Below the pieces are notes generated by a model. That model made no database searches. It was not told the origin of the DNA and was given only the letters and a program-made list of their open reading frames with translations. Shown piece after piece: positions 46,826 through 57,534 of a DNA stretch of 64,000 nucleotides. Position 1 is the stretch's first letter; every line of letters begins with the position of its first letter. Source of the DNA: Auricularia sp. M13 (taxonomy: Eukaryota > Basidiomycota > Agaricomycetes > Auriculariales > Auriculariaceae); the NCBI GenBank assembly GCA_037042915.1, contig CM073193.1:372001-436000 (forward strand), read 5' to 3'. The position numbers and the translations under genes were made by a program.

Positions 46826-47635
46826 TCATGAAGTCGAGGCTGATGACTTCGCCTGCTGGAACAAGAACGCGCGCAAGAGATCGAGCGCCCTAAATCGATG
46901 CGAGATCTTGTTCTTATCCTCTGGCTTCATTTCCGCATACCTAGGAATCATTGAGTTGTGCCAAGACAGCTAGATAGGAAGTACGCACGTCAACCCGCCG
47001 CCCTCGTCCGGTTGAAACACTGGGTCCCACCCAAACTTGCCGTCTCCGCGCGCAGGTACAATCTGCCCGTTCGTGCGGCCCACAAACAGCACAGGCTCGT
47101 GTCCTGGACCGGCGCTGTACGCAAAGGTGCAGACGGCCGTCGCCTCCTTGGAATCAAAGCCGACCAAGAGTTTGTTCAGGCCTTCGTGACCGAGCGCCTC
47201 GAGGAACCACTTGATGTACACGCCCGGAAGACCGTTCAGCGCGGAGAAGCAGAGCGCAGTGTCTTCAGTGATGCAGGGGCCGCCAATCTGCGCGACAGGC
47301 GTCAGCCAGCCAGTACTTGCTCTACGACGTTGAAATGTTGACCTTTTCGGCGGCGATGCGGCATTTCTCGCGCGACACTTGCTCGGGCGTGCCTTGCAGC
47401 TCGGGCACTGAATCCACCCAGTGATCAGCCTGAGCCCAGCGTAGGACAAGCGATATTGCTGACCATCTAGGGCTCGCGATTCGACCACGATGCGTTCGCC
47501 TGCGCAAGTCGGATCCTCCAAAATTGCACGCACTTCCTTGAGTTTGTTGGCATTTCCAGTGACGAATACTGCGTACAATAAGTCTGGGCATGGCCAGCGT
47601 ACATCCCCCTAGTACTTACTGACTGTGAGCGGCAT
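46826..47635 (-). CDS. ham1: Inosine triphosphate pyrophosphatase (Ham1/ITPA)
   Basis: This enzyme hydrolyses ITP, dITP and XTP to the monophosphates and keeps deaminated purines out of nucleic acids. Exon 1 is MPLTV (start 47635), joined to [20 protein letters not shown], the substrate-binding N-terminus. Then [40 protein letters not shown] (metal-binding Glu-Asp), [32 protein letters not shown] and, after a last intron, [19 protein letters not shown]. These are the standard Ham1 motifs in order. The stop TGA is at 46826-46828. The splice phases agree, and the gene looks intact. Confidence 0.93.
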
Positions 47636-48027
47636 TGTGCGGTCGGCGTCGTCACGGTCGGAGGTCAAGCCAGGGTCCGCTGTCGAGTCATTCGTGCTCT
47701 CAGATCACATGGCGTGCTCTCCACGCGCATCCTCTGTGCTAGAAGGATACCTCGGAAGCCTAAAGTGTGCCACGGACATATTTGAGCAAGCGTTTTGATA
47801 TGTGAATTTCTAAAGCAGAGAAACGAGCAGCCGGCTGTGCCCGACTGAAAGCATTCCTTGTCACGAGCATTTTGAGCCAAGTGTCAACCACTGTCTCCAC
47901 GACACTGTATCATCACAAGCACGGTACGTCGTTGGATGACAATCACGACGGTATTCCAGTCTTGGGTTTTACAGTAAGTAATACAAATCACTAAAAGTGA
48001 AACGATCGGAAAGGTCTCTTCCCTTTG
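47636..48027. other. Intergenic region
   Basis: 3' flank of the SET gene and 5' flank of the ITPase gene. No gene seen. Confidence 0.4.
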
Positions 48028-49119
48028 CTATACCTTACACCCAGAATCCTCTTCTACGCATCGCACGCACATGCACTCAAAACCCCAATTCCTCCGAAGA
48101 CATTCCCTCCGCTGCTTCACATCCATCTCTCGCAGCTCCTCTGCGCTGAGGTAGCTGATTGTGATCTCCTCGTCCAGCATGACGTCTCTCCCGCCAACAA
48201 AGCCCCAGACCCTTCCTTCGCGCAGGCGCTGTGCGATGACGGGGCGACAAGAGTGGTTAAAGAACGACGCGTCCGGCCAGATGCCGTAGCCGAGCATTTC
48301 TCCTCTGCCCGGAGCGTCGGACCAGATCCCAAAGCTGTTGTGTGCGTCTACGGACGCCAGGGTACGTATAACATCCGGCGTCACGCTGCCGAGAACGGAC
48401 AGCGGGAGGAGAGCGAGCAGTATGTGGTAAGACGCCAGGTGAGCCTGCATGTGCGCGGGCGAACTATACGGCGTATTGACGCCTTCCAGCTGTCGGAGAA
48501 GCGAAAACGCAGCAGTCTTCGCGTATGAGGCGAGGATGCCTGAGAGAAGGAAGCTGAGTACGTCGGGATGGGCGGATGCGCTGAGTGCTCTGGTCAGACA
48601 CCGCCGATCGGCTTTCGTCTGCTGCGTCGTCCGCCGCGCCACGAGAATCTGCGATCCGCTGCGCTCAGCCAGTTCCCATGCCGCATCAACAACGTCCGTC
48701 GTCGGCGGGCCCAGATTCTCCTCGTTCTCGTCCTCGCGTAACTTGGCCTTCCGCAACCAGCCCTCCACAATCGCCCAGCTCTCTCGGCCCAGCTCGCCCA
48801 GATCCAACTCCCATCGCTCCCGACACGCATCAGAGCAGAAGTACTGCACGGGCGCGCCATTCCATGCGCTGGAGATCTTGAACGTGCGGCCTCCGTCGTA
48901 CGCGAAACACCAGCCGCAGGCCTCGCGCCGGAACAGGCGGTACAGGACGTGTACGGGCGTCGGCGATGTCACGAAGATCTGCTGGCCGGACGGGATAGCC
49001 TGCGTTGCGAACACGCCGCGGCCTGAGTATGCTGTTTTGCGGATTTCGAAGAGGGGGCTGCGGGGAAGCGCCTGCGTATTGGAGGGGTCTGCCTCTGAGT
49101 CTGCCGGAACTCTGCCCAT
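48028..49119 (-). CDS. SET-domain (SMYD-like) protein lysine methyltransferase
   Basis: An uninterrupted frame of 363 residues. The N-terminus has SPLFEIRKTAYSGRGVFATQ, the start of a split SET domain. A Cys-containing insert (CGWCFAYDGG, YFCSDACRERWE) resembles a reduced MYND finger. The SET core reads GYGIWPDASFFNHSCRPVIA (the NHSC motif that binds S-adenosylmethionine) and DVMLDEEITISYLS (catalytic Tyr), with a post-SET Cys group WGFECMCVRC. This is the layout of fungal SET5/SET6- and SMYD-type proteins. Substrate is unknown. It has no introns, unlike most genes here. Confidence 0.88.
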   Translation of the reverse strand: MGRVPADSEADPSNTQALPRSPLFEIRKTAYSGRGVFATQAIPSGQQIFVTSPTPVHVLYRLFRREACGWCFAYDGGRTFKISSAWNGAPVQYFCSDACRERWELDLGELGRESWAIVEGWLRKAKLREDENEENLGPPTTDVVDAAWELAERSGSQILVARRTTQQTKADRRCLTRALSASAHPDVLSFLLSGILASYAKTAAFSLLRQLEGVNTPYSSPAHMQAHLASYHILLALLPLSVLGSVTPDVIRTLASVDAHNSFGIWSDAPGRGEMLGYGIWPDASFFNHSCRPVIAQRLREGRVWGFVGGRDVMLDEEITISYLSAEELREMDVKQRRECLRRNWGFECMCVRCVEEDSGCKV

Positions 49120-50812
49120 AGGATGTTTGTGCGAGTGTAAGTAAGAACTGTAGACGCTCTGCGTGTCGCCGTGGAGAGCTCAGTCCAAGAATTGCCCAAA
49201 TCTGACTGCCGACTGTGCGAATAAAAGCACACTGACTGGAGCACTGACAGCGATTTTTTCCTGACACGAGGGCTGGGAGTCCAGGTAATCAGAAGCACGT
49301 AGAAATGCTACAGGTGTAGCAGAAACAGTATCCCGTCGTTGTGCCGTGCTGGTTATTGACAACGCGTCATGATGGTCAAGGCGCGCAAATGGTTCGAGGA
49401 CAAGTCACGACACGGCACCTTCCGGCCCTTCATCGCTGTTCACGATGCACTCGCAACCGAAATTTGAGCTACAAGAGCTGCGCCGGCAATTTCAAGTCTC
49501 TGGGACGGTATTTCTACAGTTGCCGGCACAATTTCACCTGGCTGCGTGTACGACGCGATTTTCCATGAATCAGCTGCTTTTTTCTTCGCTCGTTGCTGCA
49601 CTCAGCGTCCCGTGCGAACTTTTGTCACATCCTCGGCCACCAAGACTTGATCTTGCTGAATCCCATATAACTTCTCAGAAGGCTTCTTGTAACCGCTCGT
49701 AACACGCGATCGGGCGTCAGAACGGGTCCCATCCGCACATGCACACACTGGACGCTATTGCCACCTAGTACCCGGTATAGCTAACGCGGCGCCCCACGTG
49801 CTGACAGCTTCCCAAATGGTGGTTCCTATCATACTTCTCGGGAGCTCTGGACGTCCAAGCTGGCCACTGTTACCGTACTACCGCGTTCGCCGCTTCCGCA
49901 GACACGACGATTCTTGCACCGGCCCTCTGTTGACTTCCTACCGCGGGCTGTGACGTCCTTACCAACACTTCCAGGAGAGCAGGCTCAAATTCAGATCGCC
50001 GCCGCGGACTGTGGCTGCAGTCCCGGCTATAGACTCGGAGCGCCGGTATGGCCTGACTCGGGACTTCGAGGCCAATGCGCGTTACAGATGACCACATGGT
50101 GCTCTACCCCAGGCCGCTTTGCCTCTCGGAGTCCTTTAGCGCCGTTGTGCCTTTCTGCGCTGGACGGCGACGCCCAGGTGACGTCCTGCGCGATGCGGAT
50201 GCTGTGGCTTGCCAAGGAATTGCATGGCGAAAACAGCTCAGGCGACCTTGGCCGGCGCTCTGTTGAAGCTCATGATCCTGTGTGCGTAGGGCGCACGGCG
50301 GTGCAATGCAGACTCCGAGCACTTGAAGACGTGTCCCGAACTCTTGCACCGGTGTTCATACCTGGTTCATACTACTGTATGGCAACTTCGTCTGACATCT
50401 TACTTGATCTTCAAGTCATAGCGAATTTCAACCTACATCAGTGTTTACGAGAACTCCGGGAATCCTGCGTCCTTGGCAGGGATCCCATCGACGCGCAGCT
50501 GTTCAGTGTTTGGAATCACAGAAGAAGGCAATATCGCAGCATCTTCTTTTCGCGTATACTAGAGCCTCAGCATTCCAGGAACGAGTCGCAACCTAGGCAA
50601 ACCTACGGAGATTACAAGTTCATCTTCAGACACGCCGTGTACGTCTTCATATCTAATCCGAGCTGAAGAAAGCTTGTGCTCCTTGATCAACTGATGTAAG
50701 CTCAGCCTGATGCCCAGGAGCGCTTGACACCAATTCCGGGATTGACGAGGACTATAAAGTCAGCGAGTCCCAGAGGCCCCTGATTATCATTCCGCCTCTT
50801 CAACACTTCAGA
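49120..50812. other. Region without a recognised gene; one long open frame
   Basis: Most of it has no coding signal I can support. The frame 49914-50666 (+) is open for 250 codons, but its composition is irregular and no motif is recognisable; it could be a chance frame or a remnant. Confidence 0.35.
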
Positions 50813-51073
50813 ATGCGTTTCTCTGTCCTTGCCGCCGTCCTCGCTTTTGCCGCTGCGTCGCACGCCGCCGTGCTGGACGCCCGCTGTCACCTTCCCAACA
50901 GCTACTGCAACCCTTACAAGCCCGCGGAATGCCCCATCTGCTGCTTCCCTGAGCAGTGCCGTACGTTTAATACCTTTCTGGCAGTTGATGTGCTGAGCAA
51001 CGATTTTGGCAGTTGGGCACCCGTGCGAAGTCGACTGCGAACACGAGCATGGGAAGTTCTGAGCAGTCGTTGA
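50813..51073 (+). CDS. Small secreted cysteine-rich protein
   Basis: The frame starts MRFSVLAAVLAFAAASHAAV, a clear signal peptide with cleavage likely after SHA. The mature part has six Cys within 30 residues (CHLPNSYC, ECPICCFPEQC). GTACGT follows immediately and may be an intron donor, so the true C-terminus may differ from the 86-residue frame. Small secreted Cys-rich proteins are common in basidiomycetes; the role here is unknown. Confidence 0.55.
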   Translation: MRFSVLAAVLAFAAASHAAVLDARCHLPNSYCNPYKPAECPICCFPEQCRTFNTFLAVDVLSNDFGSWAPVRSRLRTRAWEVLSSR

Positions 51074-51265
51074 GAAGGCATTGATTTGAGAAAATGATTC
51101 GTAGTAGAATGTAATACTCGGCATAATTCAAATGAGAAACTGTCTTTTGCGTAGGTGTCGAGCTCTTCGGCAAAAATTACCTGGCTTTTCATCGAGACGC
51201 CGGTTCTCCGGGTTCATTTCGGCAAAAAGCGTCTTCGACTGTTCCCGTCACCGCCGCGAGCAGCA

Positions 51266-51744
51266 ATGGCCACGACAGCCACGACGACGAGCGCCGACAA
51301 CGACCAGCAGCAACTGCTGTATCCGCCCAACGTCCAGCACAACAGCTCGGTGCAGAGCGTGAAATTCTACGCGGCCTGTTTCGCCGGCGCCGTCGCTGGC
51401 ATTCTCGGGCTCGAAACCTGGCGAGGGTTCGCTGTCTTTGCCGTCGCGAGCCTGTTCGCTGCGGGCGTGCTGGTGGCTGTCAACTGCAAGGGGCGGCCCA
51501 AAGCATATTTCCAGGGCGGCGCGTTGGAGCTCGCTAACCCAGGCCAGGACAATCTCATGTCCTTTGTTCTTGCCTGGACCTTATTCTACGGTAAATTGCC
51601 CTTATTTCGGCCTGCGCTTTGCTGACCGGATTGCTGCCTATCGCGCGCTTGTATGGATAGGAATCGTGCATGGTGAGCTCATCGCGCCGGATGGTTGTTC
51701 CTGTGACCCTAATTCGTTGTTCTCGCTCCACAGTGTATGATTAA
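51266..51744 (+). CDS. emc6: ER membrane protein complex subunit 6 (EMC6)
   Basis: EMC6 is a small core subunit of the complex that inserts membrane proteins in the ER. The start at 51266 gives MATTATTTSADNDQQQ. Then VQSVKFYAACFAGAVAGILG and WRGFAVFAVASLFAAGVLVA are membrane helices. ELANPGQDNLMSFVLAWTLF precedes YG, and two short introns bring in IVH and VYD-stop (TAA 51742-51744). The ending 'WTLFYGIVHVYD' is diagnostic. Length about 120 residues, as usual. Phases of both introns fit exactly. Confidence 0.95.
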
Positions 51745-52205
51745 AAGCTTGGGCTTCAGATAACCAGCAAGCCAGTCGTAATTGTCAGCAATACCATCTA
51801 GAATAGCAGACAGAACGCAGCGAGGAGAAACTGGGCGCGTTCGGAGCCTCGTCGCCATATGCCGGACAGCCTGTAATACGGCACGTGTGCCGTGCCTGGA
51901 AGTCTCGAAATTGCGCCCGTTTGGGCGTTTGGGGCATCGAATCGGCAGTGGAAGAAAGAAGAAGAGGCCGTCTCGCGTGTGGCCCACGCGCCTGCACACG
52001 TGGTCTTCTCTGCGAATCCCCGTCGCGTGGCCCGGGCTTCCTTTTGTCAATTGCCACTCACAAATCCCTTTTGCGATTGTGTGCGCGGCTGTCAAAGCTG
52101 CCGTGACATCTCGCCCCCGCCAACGGTATAAGAAGCTAGGCCGCGAGCGCGCGTGCGTGGCTCGATCTCCCACCTCGCCGCCCTTCCCCACTCCCTCTGC
52201 TGGTC

Positions 52206-53146
52206 GTGGCGCTCCGGCAGCGATATCGATACGGATACGTGCCACTGATGTCGACGGTGCCGTTCGAGCAGCGCGCGCACAGGGTCATCTTGCTCGAGAA
52301 CTGCGAGTTCCCGCTCACCAATACCGGCGCACTGGCCGAAGTCAAGTTTGTTGATTTCGAGGAGTTCGACAAGGATGGTGTGCCAGGCATGGAAGCGTAT
52401 TCATTGTTCGTTTGCATCGAGCTCGTCGACCATCGTCTCAGATCAGCGCTCATATCTTCCACAGTACTCACGTATGCATCCTCCTCTGGACACCACAACT
52501 CTCTCAGGGTGACTTACACTGTCCTAGATCTTTCGCAATCCTGACCTGAGTCGCGTCCGCCGCGAGGAAGCATGGGAGAACCTCAAGCCCGGTGTTCATG
52601 GTCCGCGCGATGCGCTCCTCGAATGGGGCCCAAACGTGACTCTGGGCAGCGTTGCGTTCGGAACTCGACCGAGGGGGCCCATGGCGTCCTTGATTGTCAA
52701 GAAGCGCGATGCGAGCCGGTAAGTGCTATCGTCAATCGCAAATCTCTTGTTTGCACCTTGTTGCTTATCCCTTACACCCTTCATACCCTTGCGGTACATC
52801 CCGCTTCCATACCCCAAGACTTTCTCCTTGTGATGCATTAGCTAATCGTTACGCAGGGCTGGAAAGATCTCTCGGTACTTCACCGTTCAAGGTGTTGAGT
52901 ACAAGTGGAAGGTCGATGGCGATCGATGGGAGGCACGTTTCCTCCTGCTTCGTCCGCTCGTTTTCTCATCATAATCTGCTATAGTGCGTAGATGCCAATA
53001 ACCGCCAACTGGCTGTCTGGACGCGCGATACTTCCCGAGCCAACTACCACGGTCGTCTTGTCGTCCACAAGGCGGGCTATCTTGTTATCACCGAGATTGT
53101 CGCAACGCTCGTCCTCAACCGTATCGCGACAATCAAGAACTGGTAG
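52206..53146 (+). CDS. DUF6593-like protein (basidiomycete-specific), 5' exons uncertain
   Basis: The 3' exons are clear: VTLGSVAFGTRPRGPMASLI, VKKRDASR, then AGKISRYFTVQGVEYKWKVD, WE, CVDANNRQLAVWTRD and VVHKAGYLVITEIVATLVLN, stop TAG 53144-53146. The 'FtxxGxxYxWk ... ddn..vA.w.r ... i.eIVaTlv' pattern is that of DUF6593, a family of unknown function common in basidiomycetes. The intron after WE would use a GC donor (GAG|GCACGT). Exons before 52530 (MALRQRYRYGYVPLMSTV onward) are plausible but not secured. Confidence 0.55.
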
Positions 53147-53699
53147 AGCCAGAGTGATGTTCTACATTCCTTCTGGGACGGCGCTAGGGAGCCCGCAGGC
53201 GGCAGTTCCCCCGTGTGGTTTCGTGCCGGGAATGTAGCGGAGAACGGCCTCGCCACCTCATTAGTTTTGTTCTCGTCCTAGACTGTGTCCATCCCTCCTG
53301 CTCCTGCCTTGCATTATCACCTGCCTCTCGATTCTCCACCTAGCAACGCCGCCGTGTCCCATCATTCTCTCATGCCATATACAGACCTCTTCCTCCACAT
53401 GCTGTCTCGCTATCCAAATTCTACTAGCTTTACCCTTCTCCATTATGCCGGTTCTTGGAGAACAACTTGCTCCCTGCTGCCACTGTACTCCGAGCTGGCC
53501 GTGCAGGTTCGCAGGATCAGATCTAAGATGAGTAAGGTCGCCGATCATGAGAACGCAGGAACGTGGGATGTGGGGCAAATAGCCTTCTCATCGTGCGTTG
53601 GTTCGGCGGGCCAGACCACTTCGGTGCGGTGCGGACTTTTTGAAGAACAATAGCTCAGCTTTTCTGCGTTGAGGGTCCCTGCCCGTGCCAATTCCGTGC
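53147..53699. other. Intergenic region
   Basis: No supported gene. Minus-strand frames here continue those of the next entry only with stops. Confidence 0.35.
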
Positions 53700-54525
53700 T
53701 CAGAATGTCAACTTGTCTTCCTCCAGCCTCGAGCAAATCAGAGTTAGGTGCGTGGCAATGTCATGTTCAGCGGCTGGTCCTATGGCAGGCGCGCGACCAG
53801 GAAGTGATGTCAACAGCCTCCCCAGATGCTCTAGATCCTGCCACGGGTACTGCGCATTGCTGGTCGGCTCGGTCAGGCTCGAGATGAGGTCGTTGTCCGG
53901 CACCCCATTGTACGTATGGCCCAACGGCATGAAGACATCGTGCAGTCTCGGAGACAATCCAGGGCTGGGACAGCTCTACAACCCGATTCACCGAAGAGGG
54001 ATGTTTCTCATTCGTGTCCGGCGCAATGTCGCGAGCTCTAGCCGCCGCGCCTTTCTGCTATTGCGATGAGTGCTGCCGGCGACCTAGCCGTTGTATTCGC
54101 TGAGAGTTTACATCGGACCGAGGAAAGTCTCCAAGGGTCCGAGGCCGAGCCATTCAGCGCCGTCCAGTCCCTCTCCTCAAGTATGACTGCAGGCACTTAT
54201 CGGACGAGTAGTCGCCGCCGGAGAGAGCGCGAACAAACAAAACAGAGTCCGGCTGTGCATACAGTAGCAGTGTCTCCGGCCGGCACCATGCAGGATAGCC
54301 TGACTCGGGGACTCGACGCGAACTGTCTGTCCTGCCGACACAAGGTCTTGGCAAGAGGTACATAACGCTATGGGCAGTCCCCTTCTCGTCATTCCGTACG
54401 CAATACCGCGGTTGAAGTGTAAAGTTGGGCGCTGGCCGTGCTTCCGGAAGTGCGAAGGCGAGCCCGATGAATAGCAATCCCGCCACGTGCAGCGCACGCG
54501 GTGGCGTGCAGGGGAACGCAAAATA
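53700..54525 (-). CDS. Hypothetical protein, possibly secreted, weak support
   Basis: Minus-strand pieces read VAGLLFIGLAFALPEARPAP, a likely signal peptide at about 54420-54480, then SPAALIAIAERRGG, and near the end HTYNGVPDNDLISSLTEPTS and PWQDLEHLGRLLTSLPGRAP, stopping at 53700. The pieces look like one small protein with introns, but I could not join them with certainty. No family is recognised. Confidence 0.3.
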
Positions 54526-54831
54526 CGGAATAGGAAAGGACGGCGAAGAAGCAGCTGTCACGAAACCTGCCGGTCCGCCACTTTCCGGCTCACGATCGGA
54601 CGCGCTGCGGCATGATGGGTTTTCAGGCACGTGCAAGGGTGGCCTTGCAAAGCAGCATTCTTCATGCAGGTAAAGAAATTGGAGGGGAGACGTAAACTCG
54701 ATTATAAATGGGATGAAATATATGAGGAGATAGCTGATGAGTGAGAAACATTAATCAGCAAATGAAATCGGGACAACAACATTGAAAGAGACTGAAAGGG
54801 ACGGCGTATATGTTGACTGTGGGCAAACACG

Positions 54832-55518
54832 TCAGTCACTGCGGTGAAAATTACGACGGATAACTTCAGCATTCATGCCATTGGCCTTCAGATCTTCGAG
54901 TATCGTCTCCAGGCGGACAAGCGTCGAGCTCCTGCGATCAGGAGCAGGAAACACGATGACTTCCAGTTCTTCAAGCTCGTGGCACGGAGGTGGTGCTTTG
55001 CGCATTGGCATGGTCTGACATGCGTATCCGTACTTCGCTCGCATAGGCTCAGGAATTTGGGATAGCGCAGGGACAGATTTCGCGGGGCCATCGTGGTAAA
55101 TCGGGCGCGAGCGGGCGCGGCGGGAAGCTGTCGCAGCTTCCTTCAACTCTGTGAGATGCGAGGACGCCGCGATATCAGCAGCAAGTGTATTAGGGGTCTT
55201 GGGAGACTCGGAGACTATGAATGTAGAGGCTTGGAGGGCGGGACGCGCACGAGCGCCACGAGCAGCAGTGGCGGCGCTCGTCAGCTCAAGCAGCCTCTCT
55301 GAAGCCGCAACATCAGCAACAAATGCGCATAGAGGCTCACTATCCATCTCCTCAGCCTTCTGCAACGCCGGGCGCGAGCGTGCCCGGCGCGCAGCCATCG
55401 CAGCGTTCGTGAGCTCGCCGATGCGCTTGGCGGCGGCGACATCGCACACGAACGCGCTCAGACTCTTGCTGCTGCAAGAGGAGGCGATGGAGGACGCGGA
55501 GACGGATGTAGCGAACAT
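54832..55518 (-). CDS. Repeat protein of unknown function (ARRARSRP repeats), copy 1
   Basis: One exon, start ATG at 55518 (MFATSVSASSIASSCSS), 228 residues. It has three repeats of about 55 residues of the type DVAAAKRIGELTNAAMAARR-ARSRPALQ. The C-terminal third differs (CHELEELEVIVFPAPDRRSS). No known domain is recognised; the repeats are probably helical and end in a basic patch. The gene lies in one arm of an inverted duplication; the other copy starts at 63494. Confidence 0.6.
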   Translation of the reverse strand: MFATSVSASSIASSCSSKSLSAFVCDVAAAKRIGELTNAAMAARRARSRPALQKAEEMDSEPLCAFVADVAASERLLELTSAATAARGARARPALQASTFIVSESPKTPNTLAADIAASSHLTELKEAATASRRARSRPIYHDGPAKSVPALSQIPEPMRAKYGYACQTMPMRKAPPPCHELEELEVIVFPAPDRRSSTLVRLETILEDLKANGMNAEVIRRNFHRSD

Positions 55519-56110
55519 ATTGCGCAAGCAGAACGACTCAAATCACTGGTACACTGGAGGGAAGGGGGGGTACCAGGTCAAGGAGGGTTCTGCTGAGCTT
55601 TAAAAAATTCACGGCATATCTGGGAAGCGGCAGAGGGGATCGGGACAGGTCTCACCGAGGACCGAAGCGGGTGAGTCGGAAGGCATTCGGAGGTTCGGAG
55701 GCGTGTCAATCGATCGCCGCCGACAGGCCGATGAAAGTACCACATAACACCGAGTTCACAAGAATATGTACGATGTTCATCATCGCGGAGAGCTATGAGA
55801 GCGTACCGGGAACAGTGTACTTCGAAATTGGGAACTGAGCGGCGGCCTGCAGTCGCGTGTAAATGCTAGAACGAGAGCGGTATTCCTCGAGGGCTCTCTA
55901 TTATGATCCCACGTAGTGCAGAGCCATAGTCGCGGCATGAGTTGATGTAGCATGTCGCTGAACTTTGAGTGACAGGACCACGAAACCCACCTGTGCAATG
56001 CCAGCTAGGTAACTCAACAGCCAAGTCGACTACTGTGGGGAGCAGCGCCTTCCAGTGGGCGCAAGATATTTTTACTGTGCAGGAGGGGTTTTTGAGACCC
56101 AGCGGGGTGA
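54832..56110. repeat. Inverted duplication, left arm
   Basis: The complement of this stretch matches 62840-64000, including gene, leader and upstream sequence; for example 55580-55830 mirrors 63200-63430 and 55920-56050 mirrors 63070-63170. The right arm leaves the window, so full length is unknown. Confidence 0.85.
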
Positions 56111-57534
56111 GCCCGACCGTTAAAAGCCCGATATTACCGGTGCATTCGTGCGAATGCAAGCAACAACACAAAGGTCTAGATCCATCGCAGATACGAAATT
56201 GTGTGCCAGCTTCGAGCATGAAGTGCTCGCAGGAGCACACGCAGGTTGCGCTCGGTGATGCGCCGCGATATCAAAAGCCAGATGTCTCGTCAAGCCTGAT
56301 AAATCGCAGGCCCTTGGGGTTGAGCTCAGAACTAGCGTAGCCGTATGCGAGGCCAGCGCAGAGGAAACCAGCACTCGGCCAATAGCGCCGCCGCCGAAAT
56401 CGCGATGCGCATCACGGTCGTTGCGACGAACGAACCGGGGAAGGAGGACGGGGAAGGGAGCTTTTCCGACGGGGACGAAACGTCGTCTCTTTATACGTGC
56501 GCGTCACGGTGGAATCACATGCATTTTCGGCGCCAAATCGGGTAGTGCTAGATCCGGAAGAAGAGGATGACTGTCGCGCTTGAAAGCAGATCTGAGCAAG
56601 TTGTGTTCCGGTCGAGGCGCGTAGCGGAGTTTCAAAGCGTGACTCGCTTTTTGCCATTTTCCGCTGCGTCGCCTCAGACTCAGAGCGCCGCAGTGCAACC
56701 TCCGGCGCGCGCACGCAGCGACAGCTCCGTTCCATCTGAAAGATGCTAGACAGAGGCTCGCGTCCGCTTTGTCTGTCTTTGCATGTCTTCTATCCAACTT
56801 CTATCGCAACATTTTTTCTTTCTTCCGGTCGACACATACCTTCTGCGCGGCACAGGTCGGAAAGACGTCCTGGACCCAGACTTTGAGTCGTTCCAGCTTG
56901 AAGTTCTAAATCAGTTTCATTGTCACAGTCCGACGCCCGTTTCTTGTCCTCCTTCTTCCATATCCCTCCATCAGGCTGCTTTCTTCACGTCACGCTCGAT
57001 GCCCATCGTTGCTTCGGACGTTTATACGTATCCGCTGCCTCCTTCTGGTTCGCTATTTTTGTTAAACTTTTCTCTGCGCTCACTGACTGCTGCCTCGAGT
57101 TGCTTGAGGACGGACGTGTCTTCAGTATCCACATGCGCTTCGGTCGCTTCCTCGTTTAATACCCGTTTCCAGGCTCGAGACGTCTCTTCCGGCTTGACCA
57201 GGTCTACGACGTGCTCGGCTTGGCCAAGCCGATATATTCATTAAGCAGGGCATTGGCCTTCTCGACGTCGCGCCAAGTACCGCCGCGCCGTCGCGCCCGA
57301 AAGTAGCTGCAGCACGACACTGGGACCTTCACACATCATCTAGCGTTAAAATGAATGTTTTTACTTGGGAGGTTTCAGAAAATTCAAAATATTGAAAGAA
57401 CCTCCCGTTCGGAGCCAATAACGGTGCGTATCTCATGTGACACGCTTACCACAAGGCTTTCTTCTCTCATAGGCCCGCTCTGCTACGACGCTAAGCACCG
57501 CTGACAATGGAAACCCACATTCCTATAGCTAGAC
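56111..57534. other. Region with a probable minus-strand gene remnant
   Basis: No intact gene is seen. At about 57022-57310 on the minus strand two frames read protein-like: WRDVEKANALLNEYIGLAKP, then after one frame change HVVDLVKPEETSRAWKRVLN and KQLEAAVSERREKFNKNSEP, stop at 57022. This looks like the end of a decayed gene of unknown identity. Confidence 0.4.
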
